This document shows, piece by piece, positions 25,971-34,873 of a DNA stretch of 64,000 nucleotides. The notes beneath the pieces were generated by a model that saw only the letters and a list, made by a program, of their open reading frames with translations, was not told where the DNA came from and made no database searches. How positions within the stretch are numbered: position 1 is the stretch's first letter; every line of letters begins with the position of its first letter. The position numbers and the translations under genes are program-made. Location: contig PWEJ01000072.1 of assembly GCA_003553485.1 (NCBI GenBank), positions 1 through 64,000 of the forward strand. Reading direction: 5' to 3'. The DNA is from Halanaerobiaceae bacterium (GTDB lineage Bacteria; Bacillota; Halanaerobiia; Halanaerobiales; Halarsenatibacteraceae).

Positions 25971-27611
25971 ATGTCTCAAGAAAAGTTATATGAGCTTGGC
26001 GATGAAGTTATCAATTATATCATGGAAGTCTGGCCAGTTACTGGAACACACATGGGCGTCCATGAAAGGGATGGCAAATTAGCTGACCTGCAGGAAGAAA
26101 AAATAGGCGAAAATTATCAGCAACTGGCTGATTATCGACAACAGGTTGATGCTATTACCAAGGAAAATTTTACTTTAGAGGCCGAGATAGACCAGCAGTT
26201 ACTCTATCATAATCTATCATCCATGGTCAGAGATTATGAATTTAAAGAGAATCATCTGAGAAATCCCAATCTTTATGTAGAAGAGGTCTTCGGGGGGATA
26301 ATGTCCTTACTGCTGAAAGATTTTGCCCCACTAAGAGAAAGGTTGCAATCTCTTAAAGAACGTCTGGCTGATATTCCCCGGGTTTTTGAGCAGGGAGAGC
26401 AAAATCTAGTTCCTGCCAGGATTCCACCTGTCTGGCTGGAGGTTAGTTTAGAGCAACTAAAAATGGCCCCAGGACTCTTTGCCCAGCTGCTTCCAGGTCT
26501 GGTAGCTGAGCATCTACCGGAAGCAGAAGATGATTTTCGCCAGCTTGGTCAATCAGCGGCAGCGGCAGCAGAAGAGTTTAGCTCTTATCTTAAAAATGAT
26601 GCTGGCTTTAAAGCTAAAGGTGAGTTTGATGTGGGAGAAGAATATTTTAACACCCTGTTAGAAGAGAACCACCTGGTAAGCTATAATGCTGAAGAACTTC
26701 TGGAGATTGGAGAAGAGATCTTTGCTGAAACTAAGGCAGCAATGAAAAGACAGGCTGAGAAGATTAAACCTGGCCATAATGCAGCGAAACTGCTGGAGGA
26801 GGCCAAAAAAGATCATCCAGCTGCCGGTGAACTTCTATCAGCCTACCAGCAGGCCATGGAAGAAACCCGGGAGTTTGTAATCAAGGAGCAGATTGTCAAC
26901 ATACCAGAAGGAGAGGAACTTAAAATTATAGAGACTCCACCCTATCTCCGTCCTATTATTCCCTATGCTGCCTATATGCAGCCGGGAATTTTTGCCGATG
27001 ATCTCACCGGCCTCTTTCTGGTAACTCCTGTTGATCCAGATGCCGACGCTGAGCTTAAGGAAGAAAAACTCAAGGGACACTTCTATGCTAAACTCCCCAT
27101 TACCACCCTTCATGAGGGTTATCCCGGTCATCATCTACAACTGTCCTGGGCGGCTAAAAGCGGCTCTAATATTCGTAAAACCGGTTCTTTTCTTTCCACT
27201 CTCTTTGTGGAAGGCTGGGCCTTTTACTGCGAGGAACTAATGGAGGACTTAGGTTATATTGCCGACCCCCTGCAGAAATTAAGTCGCCTTGCTGATCAAC
27301 TCTGGCGAGCAGCCCGAATTATACTGGATGTCAAATTGCACTGCCAGGGCATGTCTGTAGAGGATGCTATTGATTTTCTGGTTGATAATTGTCAGCTGGA
27401 GCGCAGCAACGCCAGGGCTGAAGTTCGCCGTTATACTTCTTCTCCCACCCAACCTCAATCCTATTTAATGGGTAAAAGGGAGATCTTAAACATTATCAAA
27501 GATTACCAACGCCGCTATCCCAATAAATCTCTGCAGGAGATGCATAATGAAATTCTACAGGCCGGTTCTTTACCGCCAAAATTGCTGCGCCGGCATCTTG
27601 AGTTGGAATAA
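25971..27611 (+). CDS. DUF885 family protein, probable metallopeptidase
   Basis: A 546-aa, mostly helical protein of the DUF885 family. Near residue 380 it has TTLHEGYPGHHLQLSW, a zinc-site-like motif in which HExxH is replaced by H-E-G-Y-P-G-H-H. About 27 residues later comes VEGWAFYCEELM, supplying the usual downstream glutamate of gluzincin peptidases. There is no signal peptide, so it is probably cytoplasmic. The ATG is preceded by AAGGAGGGG. The response-regulator gene follows 11 bp later, so the two may be co-transcribed. Peptide substrate and role are unknown. Confidence 0.88.
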   Translation: MSQEKLYELGDEVINYIMEVWPVTGTHMGVHERDGKLADLQEEKIGENYQQLADYRQQVDAITKENFTLEAEIDQQLLYHNLSSMVRDYEFKENHLRNPNLYVEEVFGGIMSLLLKDFAPLRERLQSLKERLADIPRVFEQGEQNLVPARIPPVWLEVSLEQLKMAPGLFAQLLPGLVAEHLPEAEDDFRQLGQSAAAAAEEFSSYLKNDAGFKAKGEFDVGEEYFNTLLEENHLVSYNAEELLEIGEEIFAETKAAMKRQAEKIKPGHNAAKLLEEAKKDHPAAGELLSAYQQAMEETREFVIKEQIVNIPEGEELKIIETPPYLRPIIPYAAYMQPGIFADDLTGLFLVTPVDPDADAELKEEKLKGHFYAKLPITTLHEGYPGHHLQLSWAAKSGSNIRKTGSFLSTLFVEGWAFYCEELMEDLGYIADPLQKLSRLADQLWRAARIILDVKLHCQGMSVEDAIDFLVDNCQLERSNARAEVRRYTSSPTQPQSYLMGKREILNIIKDYQRRYPNKSLQEMHNEILQAGSLPPKLLRRHLELE

Positions 27612-27622
27612 GGAGGGTTATT

Positions 27623-28000
27623 GTGACGACTAAGACAGGGCAAAGGATACTGGTAGTGGAAGATGAAAAGGCAATTCAAAGCCTGGAAAGAGATAAGCTT
27701 GAGAGAGCTGGCTATGAAGTAGATACTGCTGATGATGGCCGGCAGGCCTGGGAGAAGATCCAGAATAACGAATATGAATTGATTTTAATAGATATATTTT
27801 TACCCAAGATGGACGGCTTTCAATTATTAAATAAAATCAAGTCTCAGAGAATTCCGGTTAAAAAAGTAGTGTTATCAAGTAAGAGTCAGGATAGATACAT
27901 CAATAAAGCCTATAATTTAGGAGCCGATGATTATCTGACCAAGCCCTTTGATAGCAAAGTGGTTTTAACGACCATCGATAATCTTTTAGAGCAGGGTTAA
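27623..28000 (+). CDS. single-domain response regulator
   Basis: A stand-alone CheY-like receiver of 125 aa. The acidic pair E13-D14, phosphoacceptor D57 (in ILIDIFLPKMDGF), the conserved S/T near residue 87 (VVLSSK) and K107 (in DYLTKPFD) are all present. There is no output domain, so it must act through protein contact. It starts at GTG 27623 behind AAGGAGGG and ends 2 bp before the HEAT-repeat gene, implying coupling. It could gate the downstream glycosyltransferase. No histidine kinase is nearby. Confidence 0.92.
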   Translation: MTTKTGQRILVVEDEKAIQSLERDKLERAGYEVDTADDGRQAWEKIQNNEYELILIDIFLPKMDGFQLLNKIKSQRIPVKKVVLSSKSQDRYINKAYNLGADDYLTKPFDSKVVLTTIDNLLEQG

Positions 28001-28002
28001 TT

Positions 28003-29079
28003 ATGCTGACAATAATAAGAGCTATAATAATTGTGCTCCTTACAGTCCAAATTGGTCTGATGGCAGCTCTCATTCTTTATATTATCAGAGCTAAGAGGGC
28101 TGAGCGAAGGTCGAAGGAGTTAGAGGCCAGATGGCAGCCTCTATTATATGAATATCTGGAAGACGAAGTTGATATAAAGACCATGGAAATAGAATTAGCT
28201 GAAAATTATAATAGTATGTGGAATTTTTTCCGCCCCTATCTCGATAATCTAATCGGTTCTGACCGGGAAAAGATTGAAAAGTTGCTGCAGGAAATTGGTT
28301 TTATCGCTCATTTCCGTCAGCAATTGAACTCTGAAAATAGAAGTAAAAGAATAAGAGCAGCCTTTGTTTTAGGTAAGGTGAGGGATAGTGTTTCCTTGCC
28401 TCAACTAGAAGAAATGCTGCAATCTGATTCTACCTATGAAATTATCATAGCAGGACAGGCAATTACCGATATCGGAGCAACCGAGCTGGTTTTTGAGATA
28501 ATGGCTGCTTTTTTACAGCGTACTAATATTACTTTTGAGGGAATATCTCAGATTATAATTAATTATGGTGAGGAAATTTGTCCGCCTTTGATCACAATTC
28601 TGACAGACTGGCTGGCCGGCAGGGTAGATCTGGAAGAAAAATTTCAGGTGCCAGCCTATCAGTCAGCAGCTCTTTTTGTCGAACTTCTGGGCCATAGCCG
28701 TTATCAGGAAGCTTTGCCGGTTTTTGAAAAGATTTTACAGCAAAGAGAAAATGAAGAACTGCTGATTCAGGTTTTGAAGGCTCTAAGCCGGTTGAAAGAG
28801 CCAGTTCAGATTGATTTAAAACCCTTTCTCACTCACGAAAATAGAGTGATTAGAAATCAGACCCTAAAATACCTCTATAAATGCTGCCAGCCGGGGTATG
28901 AAGAGCAAATAGTCGGGCTTTTGGCCGATGAAAACTGGTGGGTTAGTTTTTATGCTGCCATGTTGCTTTACCATAATGGCCGGCAGAATATATTGACTGA
29001 GATAGCTGGCAGTGCTGAACAGGGAGCAGCAATGAGCAGTTATATACTGGAGGCGGGTGGTCAATTTGAACATTTTTAG
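28003..29079 (+). CDS. membrane-anchored HEAT-repeat protein
   Basis: A 358-aa protein with one N-terminal transmembrane helix (about residues 5-29, IRAIIIVLLTVQIGL onward). A short charged stretch and a cytoplasmic alpha-solenoid follow, with HEAT-like repeats such as RSKRIRAAFVLGKVRDS near residue 112 and HENRVIRNQTLKYLYK near residue 278. HEAT solenoids are protein-binding scaffolds. The gene sits between the receiver and the glycosyltransferase, overlapping the latter by 23 bp, so it may link the signal from the receiver to the synthase. That role is inferred. Confidence 0.8.
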   Translation: MLTIIRAIIIVLLTVQIGLMAALILYIIRAKRAERRSKELEARWQPLLYEYLEDEVDIKTMEIELAENYNSMWNFFRPYLDNLIGSDREKIEKLLQEIGFIAHFRQQLNSENRSKRIRAAFVLGKVRDSVSLPQLEEMLQSDSTYEIIIAGQAITDIGATELVFEIMAAFLQRTNITFEGISQIIINYGEEICPPLITILTDWLAGRVDLEEKFQVPAYQSAALFVELLGHSRYQEALPVFEKILQQRENEELLIQVLKALSRLKEPVQIDLKPFLTHENRVIRNQTLKYLYKCCQPGYEEQIVGLLADENWWVSFYAAMLLYHNGRQNILTEIAGSAEQGAAMSSYILEAGGQFEHF

Positions 29080-30451
29080 AACCATAATATATATATCTAT
29101 CATCTACTTTTTGCTGGTGAATTTAACCTATATTGCTCTAAATTTAGTGGCCTTTTTGGCCCTGAAGAAAGAAAAGATAAAATTTGAAGTGACAGATTTG
29201 CAAAAAACCTTTCAAAGTGAATTTTATAAGCCTTTAAGTATAATTGTACCAGCTTATAATGAAGAGAAAACAATCACTGAAAGTATTCAGGCCATGCTTT
29301 CCCTGACCTATCCTGAATTTGAAATAGTGGTTGTGAATGATGGCTCCAAAGATGATACTTTAAAGCGCTTAAGGGAAAAATTTAACCTGGTGCCCTCTAA
29401 TAGAACAAATAAAGCTGATTTGACAACGGCTAAAATACGCGGGGTCTATGACTCTCTGGATTATCCAAACCTGGTAGTGGTTGATAAAGAAAATGGTGGT
29501 AAAGCTGATTCTCTCAATGCCGGGATAAATTACGCCCACTTTCCCCTGGTCTGCAATATAGACGCCGACTCCCTCATTGAAAGTGATGCCCTTTTGCGCC
29601 TGGTGGAACCCTTTGTAGAAGATAAGAGGGTCGTGGCGGCCGGCGGCTCTATCCGAATAGCTAACGACTGTGTGGTGGAGGAAGGAAAAGTGACCAGGGT
29701 TAAGCTACCTGGAAGCTGGCTGGCTCGCCTGCAGATAGTGGAGTATTTACGGGCCTTTCTCTTTGGACGGGTTGGTTGGGCTGCCCTTGAAGGACTGATG
29801 ATAATCTCCGGGGCCTTCGGTATTTTTCGTAAAAGTCATCTGATTGCCGCTGGAGGTTATAGCCGGGATACCATTGGTGAAGATATGGAACTGGTGTTAA
29901 AATTAAACCGCAAATTAAAGGAACAGGGACGTGATTATCGGACAGTATTTCTGCCGGATCCTGTCTGCTGGACCCAGGTGCCAGAGACCATTAAAACTTT
30001 AGGCCGACAGCGGCGGCGCTGGCAGCAGGGCCTGGGTCAGAGCCTGATGATGAATAAAGAGTTGCTCTTTAACCGGGACTATGGGGTAGTAGGTTTGCTG
30101 GCTTATCCCTTTTTCTTTTTCGGTGAGTTTATCGGCCCGGTCATTGAGTTTTTTGGCTATATCTCACTCTTTATAGTCTTGTTCTTTGGATGGGCCAGCC
30201 TGGAATTGGTTTTAACCTTCCTGACGGTTTCTATTTTGCTCAGAATAGTTCTTTCCACTCTCTCTATCCTCTTTGAACAATTGACTTTTCGAAAATATGA
30301 AAATCTAAGAGATAATGGCAAGCTCCTTTTGACAGCCTTTTTAGAAGGTTTTGGTTATCAGCAGCTCCATATGATCTGGCGTTTACAGGGCCTCTATGAT
30401 TTTCTAAAAGGGAAAAACATCTGGGGCGAGCAGCAGCGGAAAGAATTTTAG
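29057..30451 (+). CDS. processive family 2 glycosyltransferase, membrane-bound
   Basis: A 464-aa membrane glycosyltransferase like PgaC/IcaA, hyaluronan and cellulose synthases. After one N-terminal helix the GT-A domain shows VPAYNEEKTI, VVNDGSKDD, NIDADS (the DxD motif), GEDMEL (catalytic base) and LGRQRRRWQQG (the QxxRW motif). Three or so helices follow. The set D, DxD, D, QxxRW marks a synthase that also extrudes polymer across the inner membrane. The GTG start at 29057 lies inside the HEAT gene; a TTG at 29066 is also possible. The sugar polymerised is unknown. Confidence 0.92.
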   Translation: MVNLNIFRTIIYISIIYFLLVNLTYIALNLVAFLALKKEKIKFEVTDLQKTFQSEFYKPLSIIVPAYNEEKTITESIQAMLSLTYPEFEIVVVNDGSKDDTLKRLREKFNLVPSNRTNKADLTTAKIRGVYDSLDYPNLVVVDKENGGKADSLNAGINYAHFPLVCNIDADSLIESDALLRLVEPFVEDKRVVAAGGSIRIANDCVVEEGKVTRVKLPGSWLARLQIVEYLRAFLFGRVGWAALEGLMIISGAFGIFRKSHLIAAGGYSRDTIGEDMELVLKLNRKLKEQGRDYRTVFLPDPVCWTQVPETIKTLGRQRRRWQQGLGQSLMMNKELLFNRDYGVVGLLAYPFFFFGEFIGPVIEFFGYISLFIVLFFGWASLELVLTFLTVSILLRIVLSTLSILFEQLTFRKYENLRDNGKLLLTAFLEGFGYQQLHMIWRLQGLYDFLKGKNIWGEQQRKEF

Positions 30452-30586
30452 CCAGGTTGATATCCTTTAATTTTAATTTAAGGAGAAGTAAGAAATTTAA
30501 AGATTTACATTGAGGACATTTGTCCTTATTTATTGATCTTAAAAATATTGTCTGAAATAAAACAGTCTAAAAAGGAAGTTATAATA

Positions 30587-31792
30587 ATGAAGACCAACTC
30601 TAATAATATTAAATCAACTGCTTTAGTAATAGCTAAAATAACTACATTTATGTTATTAGTTTTGCTTATATTAACCCCTTCTATGCCTCTTCAGGCTCAA
30701 GGGGAGATTGAGGAAGAGGATGTCTGGCAGTTAATAGCTGCCGGGGAAAGAGAGGCAGCCTGGAATCTGCTGGAAGATAAGGAGATAGCGACAAACTATG
30801 ATCTTCGCTTTGCTCGGGCTCTTTTGCTTAGCTGGGAAGGAGAAACAGATGAAGCCCTGGCTGAACTCAATTATCTCAGGGCCCAGGTGCCGGAGCGGCG
30901 GGATATTGCTGAGCAGCTGATTAGAGTCTTGGGCTGGCAGGGAGAATTTCGCCAGGCCGAAGAAGTAGCCCGGGAGTTATTGGCGGAAAGAGAAGAGGCC
31001 AGCCTTTATGCCTTGCTGGCAGTGCATTCTCAGTGGCAGGATAACTGGCAGCAGGCAGTTTCTTACTGGCAGCAGGCTAAAAAGCTGGCTGAAAGTTCAG
31101 AGGAAGAAAAAGAGTATCAATTAGCGCTGGAGACAGCCACTGAAAGGATGAAAGCAAGAGGTAAACTGGATTTTAGATTAGCCCGGGATACTGGAAACTT
31201 CACCGGTGAGTTGGGCTTCAATGTTAGTCAGTGGCAGAACCCCGGGGTTTCTGCCACTCTTGGTTTAAGGGGAATAAAAGATGTTGAACTACAAAGCTGG
31301 GAATTTAATATTGGCACCACTATCTCCGAGCCTGCCCTGCCCGAGGATATTCGTTTAACTTCCCGCCTTGATTTCCGCCCCCAAAAAGCACGTCAACTGG
31401 CTTTGCGCCAGGGGCTGGGCTGGCAGGCCACAGCCAGTCAGAGCCTGGGCCTGGAGTTTACCACTGAATTGGCCGGCGAACCCGCTATCAGTTCTTTAAG
31501 GACAAGCTACTATCACCGGGTAGAGCCGCTGCTTTTCACTGCAGGCTTTACTTCCCGCTATGATGAAGGGGGGTTAGAAGCCAACTTCTCCCGCCATTTT
31601 CATGTCCGCTGGTTGAGAGAAGAATGGCAGCCCGAATTAGCTATAAACCATTATGGCGGCGATGAATATCTGGTCAAATTATCGCTGGATCTGCTGGTTA
31701 CTGAGACCCCTGAAAAGCCCTTTAATTTTGCTGACACCTCTCTCTTTATTTTTTCTGATGACCACTTTGGCATTGAAGGGATAATTTATTAA
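30587..31792 (+). CDS. TPR and beta-barrel outer-membrane protein, YaiO/PgaA-like
   Basis: A 401-aa exported protein. The signal peptide (about residues 1-37) ends PLQAQ. A TPR-like helical segment (residues 45-190, with repeated W-Q-x-A-x-Y blocks) precedes a C-terminal region of alternating polar and hydrophobic residues typical of an outer-membrane barrel (residues 195-401) and ends in IIY. The open frame extends upstream to 30533, but ATG 30587 behind AAGGAAG fits the signal peptide. This TPR-plus-barrel plan is that of PgaA, the PNAG export porin. It lies 135 bp after the glycosyltransferase gene, so polymer export is the likely job. Confidence 0.78.
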   Translation: MKTNSNNIKSTALVIAKITTFMLLVLLILTPSMPLQAQGEIEEEDVWQLIAAGEREAAWNLLEDKEIATNYDLRFARALLLSWEGETDEALAELNYLRAQVPERRDIAEQLIRVLGWQGEFRQAEEVARELLAEREEASLYALLAVHSQWQDNWQQAVSYWQQAKKLAESSEEEKEYQLALETATERMKARGKLDFRLARDTGNFTGELGFNVSQWQNPGVSATLGLRGIKDVELQSWEFNIGTTISEPALPEDIRLTSRLDFRPQKARQLALRQGLGWQATASQSLGLEFTTELAGEPAISSLRTSYYHRVEPLLFTAGFTSRYDEGGLEANFSRHFHVRWLREEWQPELAINHYGGDEYLVKLSLDLLVTETPEKPFNFADTSLFIFSDDHFGIEGIIY

Positions 31793-31986
31793 GCTCAATG
31801 GATCAAATGAAAATTAAGCCCCTGCGTTATTATTTAACCTTTAATTATCTTTTGGGCTCAATTTTGCAGGGAAATCAACCCTGGCTGTTGAAGTTAATGG
31901 TAATCCCTCTTATGAATTTCTTAAAAAGTCTGAAATATGAGAACAGCAATAATTTTAACAGCTCTAGCAAAGGCGGTGATAGTTCA
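31793..31986 (+). other. leader region before sucC
   Basis: This 194-bp stretch is open in the sucC frame, with a possible ATG at 31798, but the encoded 63 residues are not part of any succinyl-CoA synthetase and show no domain. It more likely holds the promoter: TTGAAG at 31888-31893, a 17-bp spacer and TATGAA at 31911-31916. Confidence 0.4.
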
Positions 31987-33069
31987 ATGAAACTCTATGA
32001 ATATCAAGCTAAGGAGATTTTTCAGGATTATAATATCCCGGTGCCCGGGGCTGAAGTAGCTGAGAACCCGGCAGAGGTCCAATCTGTAGCCGAAAAACTG
32101 GGCAGTTCCGTTACCCTAAAGGCCCAGGTGCTGGTTGGAGGGCGAGGCAAGGCCGGTGGGATTAAATTTGCCGATAGCCCCGGGGAAGCCAGCCAGCTGG
32201 CTGAAGAATTATTTGCTCTAAAAATAAAGGGACTGCCGGTTGAAAAACTTTTAGTGGAGGAAAAGTTAGCTATTGAAAAGGAGCTTTATCTGGGTCTTAC
32301 AATTGACCGTTCAGAGAAGAAACCAGTTTTGATGGTTAGCAGTGAGGGAGGAGTCGATATCGAGGAGGTAGCTGAAACTTCTCCGGACAAAATTATCAAA
32401 AGCCATCTCTCTCCAGAAAAGAAACTGGAACTATATCAGCTCCGGGAGATCATTTCAGAACTCCCTATACCTCACCGATATTTAAGCAAACTGGCCTATA
32501 TTGCAGGGCAGCTTTATCGGCTATTCCAGGAAAAAGATGCCCAGATAGCCGAAATTAACCCCCTGGCCCTGACAGCCGATGGTATCATGGCAGCCGATGC
32601 CAAGCTGGTAATTGATGAAGATGCTCTTTTCCGGCAGTCAGAGTTTAGCGGTCCGGAAGAGGACCTGCCCTATGTGGAGCTTGAGGGCAATGTCGGTTGT
32701 ATCGTCAATGGAGCCGGCCTGGCGATGAGCACCATGGATACCCTGCTTCACTGCGGCGGAGAGCCGGCTAATTTTCTGGATATCGGCGGCGGTGCTTCAG
32801 CTGAAGTGATGGCTAAAGCCCTTAACAAAGTTTCCCATCATGCTGGAGTGGAGTCTATCTTCATTAATATCTTGGGTGGTATCACCCGCTGTGATGAGGT
32901 GGCTAAGGGCATCCTGCAGACCCTCGATAAAGTTGAAGTTCCGGTGGTGGTAAGATTGCGGGGCACTAATGAAAAAGAAGGCGTCAAGATACTGCAAGAA
33001 GAGGGTTTAGAAGTGGAGCGCAGCATGACGGCAGCAACGGAAAAAGCAATTTCTGTAGCTAAGGAGTGA
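31987..33069 (+). CDS. sucC: succinyl-CoA synthetase (ADP- or GDP-forming), beta subunit
   Basis: Interconverts succinyl-CoA plus ADP/GDP and succinate plus ATP/GTP. It has an ATP-grasp domain beginning MKLYEYQAKEIFQDYNIPVP, GRGKAGGIKFA near residue 53, EINPLAL near residue 187 and the CoA-ligase domain with NFLDIGGGAS near residue 260. The start is ATG 31987; the longer in-frame extension does not belong to the family. At 360 aa it is slightly shorter than the E. coli protein (388). It is 4 bp from sucD and heads the fumarate/succinate cluster, where it would link the succinyl-CoA pool to succinate with substrate-level ATP. Confidence 0.95.
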   Translation: MKLYEYQAKEIFQDYNIPVPGAEVAENPAEVQSVAEKLGSSVTLKAQVLVGGRGKAGGIKFADSPGEASQLAEELFALKIKGLPVEKLLVEEKLAIEKELYLGLTIDRSEKKPVLMVSSEGGVDIEEVAETSPDKIIKSHLSPEKKLELYQLREIISELPIPHRYLSKLAYIAGQLYRLFQEKDAQIAEINPLALTADGIMAADAKLVIDEDALFRQSEFSGPEEDLPYVELEGNVGCIVNGAGLAMSTMDTLLHCGGEPANFLDIGGGASAEVMAKALNKVSHHAGVESIFINILGGITRCDEVAKGILQTLDKVEVPVVVRLRGTNEKEGVKILQEEGLEVERSMTAATEKAISVAKE

Positions 33070-33073
33070 TCTT

Positions 33074-33937
33074 ATGGCCATTTATATCAATAAAGATAGC
33101 AAGGTTTTAGTACAGGGTATTACCGGAAATCAGGGCCGCTTTCATACTAATTTGATGCTGGAATATGGTACTAATATTGTAGCCGGTGTCACCCCTGGTC
33201 GCGCCGGAGAAGAAGTCCAGGGAGTCCCTGTCTTCAATACTGTCTCTCAGGCTGTGGAGAGGAGCGGGGCGGATACAGCTGTAATCTTTGTCCCGGCCCC
33301 CTTTGCTCGAGATGCAGCTTTAGAAGCTTTAGAATATCTGGAACAGGTGGTTGTTATCACAGAAGGCATTCCCGTCCAGGATACCATGGAACTGGCGGCG
33401 ATAGCCCGGGAAAAAGGCCGCCGTTTATTGGGCCCCAATACTGCCGGGGTTATCAGCCCGGGTCGGGCCAAGGTCGGAATCATGCCCGGGGCCGTCTTCA
33501 CTCCCGGTGAAGTAGGGGTGATATCGCGGAGCGGGACTCTGGCCTATGAGATTTCCCTGGCTCTAACAGAAGCTGGTTTTGGTCAGAGTTCTCTGGTCGG
33601 CATCGGTGGCGATAGAGTGATAGGCACTTCTTTTGTGGATGTGCTCCAGGATTTCCAGGCCGACCCTGAGACCAAAGCAATAGTCATTATCGGTGAGATC
33701 GGTGGTCAGGCCGAGGAAGAAGCAGCAGAGTATATCAAGGAGATGGATAAGCCGGTGGTAGGCTATATCGCCGGGCGCACAGCTCCTGCCGGCAAGCGCA
33801 TGGGACATGCCGGGGCTATTATTTCTGGCGGTACCGGGACAGCAGAAGGAAAGATCAAAGCTTTAGAAGAGGCTGGAGCTCAGGTGGCCAGAATCCCAAC
33901 CTCTATTCCAGAACTAATTGAAGAAGTCTTAGCTTGA
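33074..33937 (+). CDS. sucD: succinyl-CoA synthetase, alpha subunit
   Basis: The CoA-binding and phosphohistidine subunit, 287 aa, the usual length. It begins [21 protein letters not shown] and carries [10 protein letters not shown] near residue 120, SRSGTLAYE near residue 154 and the active-site histidine in [11 protein letters not shown] near residue 244. It follows sucC by 4 bp. An 80-bp gap with a tentative promoter separates it from the Hdr genes. Confidence 0.97.
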   Translation: MAIYINKDSKVLVQGITGNQGRFHTNLMLEYGTNIVAGVTPGRAGEEVQGVPVFNTVSQAVERSGADTAVIFVPAPFARDAALEALEYLEQVVVITEGIPVQDTMELAAIAREKGRRLLGPNTAGVISPGRAKVGIMPGAVFTPGEVGVISRSGTLAYEISLALTEAGFGQSSLVGIGGDRVIGTSFVDVLQDFQADPETKAIVIIGEIGGQAEEEAAEYIKEMDKPVVGYIAGRTAPAGKRMGHAGAIISGGTGTAEGKIKALEEAGAQVARIPTSIPELIEEVLA

Positions 33938-33948
33938 TCTCACATTAG

Positions 33949-33976
33949 TTGATTGACCTGTATATAACTATATTAT
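33949..33976 (+). promoter_or_regulatory. tentative promoter before the hdr genes
   Basis: TTGATT (33949-33954), a 16-bp spacer and TATTAT (33971-33976), a five-of-six minus-10 match. It lies about 42 bp before the likely hdrB start. Confidence 0.35.
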
Positions 33977-34017
33977 TACCGGAGCTTAGCATTTTTTAAA
34001 GAGGGGAGTTGATACTT

Positions 34018-34872
34018 TTGCAATACCCTTATTATCCCGGCTGTTCTTTATTTGAAAAAGCGGCAGCCTTTAACGAATCAGCCCTAGAGGCCTACAATAG
34101 CCTGGGGATTGAGCTTAAGGAACTACCAGAATGGCAGTGCTGCGGAGCGGTTTATCCTCTTTCCAGCGATGGGCTTTTTCCTCTGGCAGCTCCTTTGAGA
34201 AACCTGGTGCAGGCTGAAAGGATGAGCAAAGAGGACGAAGTTTCCAATAAGATGGTTACTGCCTGCTCAGCCTGTTTTAATGTCCACAAAAGAGTTAATT
34301 ATTTAGCAGATAATGACCAGGAGACTTTAGACAGGATTAACAGCTATAATCGCGAAGATGAGTATCATCAGGGGGTGGAGGTGGTTCATCTGCTGGAAGT
34401 TTTGCAGCAGGAGGTGGGGTTTGCCAAATTAAGTGAACTGGTAAAGGTCGACCTTTCAGATCTGAAGGTTGCTCCCTATTATGGCTGTCTGTTGTTACGC
34501 CCCCGGGAAGAGCTTGAATTTGATGATCCGGAAAACCCCAAAATTTTTGAGGATTTTTTAGCTGGCCTGGGTTCTAAACCAGTGGATTTTCCCCATCGAG
34601 CGGAGTGCTGCGGGGCCTATGCTACCCTGCAATTAGAGACTCCTCCAGAAATAGCCACTCGGGCAGTGGTGGATTCTGCCAGTGAGCGGGGAGCTGAGTT
34701 GATTGTGGCCAGTTGTCCCCTCTGTCATTTTAATTTACAGGAAAGCCAGCAAAGAATAAGTCAGCGGGAGCCAGGTTTTAGTGAAATTCCTGTTATTTAC
34801 TTCACTGAACTTCTCCAATTTGCTCTGGGATTGAGCTCAAAATTGCCTGGTTTCGATATGCCGGTGAAGTGA
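34018..34872 (+). CDS. hdrB: heterodisulfide reductase subunit B-like protein
   Basis: A 284-aa cytoplasmic protein with two CCG domains. The first has Y-P-G-C near residue 7, W-Q-C-C-G near residue 41 and C-S-A-C near residue 82. The second has Y-Y-G-C near 156, A-E-C-C-G near 198 and S-C-P-L-C near 236. In methanogens these bind noncubane 4Fe-4S clusters that reduce disulfides. Start codons are TTG at 34009 or 34018; spacing from GAGGGGAG favours 34018. It is followed after 1 bp by hdrA. In a bacterium without CoM-CoB disulfide it more likely passes electrons to the fumarate reductase subunits encoded downstream. Confidence 0.9.
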   Translation: MQYPYYPGCSLFEKAAAFNESALEAYNSLGIELKELPEWQCCGAVYPLSSDGLFPLAAPLRNLVQAERMSKEDEVSNKMVTACSACFNVHKRVNYLADNDQETLDRINSYNREDEYHQGVEVVHLLEVLQQEVGFAKLSELVKVDLSDLKVAPYYGCLLLRPREELEFDDPENPKIFEDFLAGLGSKPVDFPHRAECCGAYATLQLETPPEIATRAVVDSASERGAELIVASCPLCHFNLQESQQRISQREPGFSEIPVIYFTELLQFALGLSSKLPGFDMPVK

Positions 34873-34873
34873 C

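Noticed and set aside
31798-31986. N-terminal extension of SucC by 63 residues
   Set aside because: The extension has no similarity to the family, and the ATG at 31987 begins exactly at the conserved MKLYEYQAK start.
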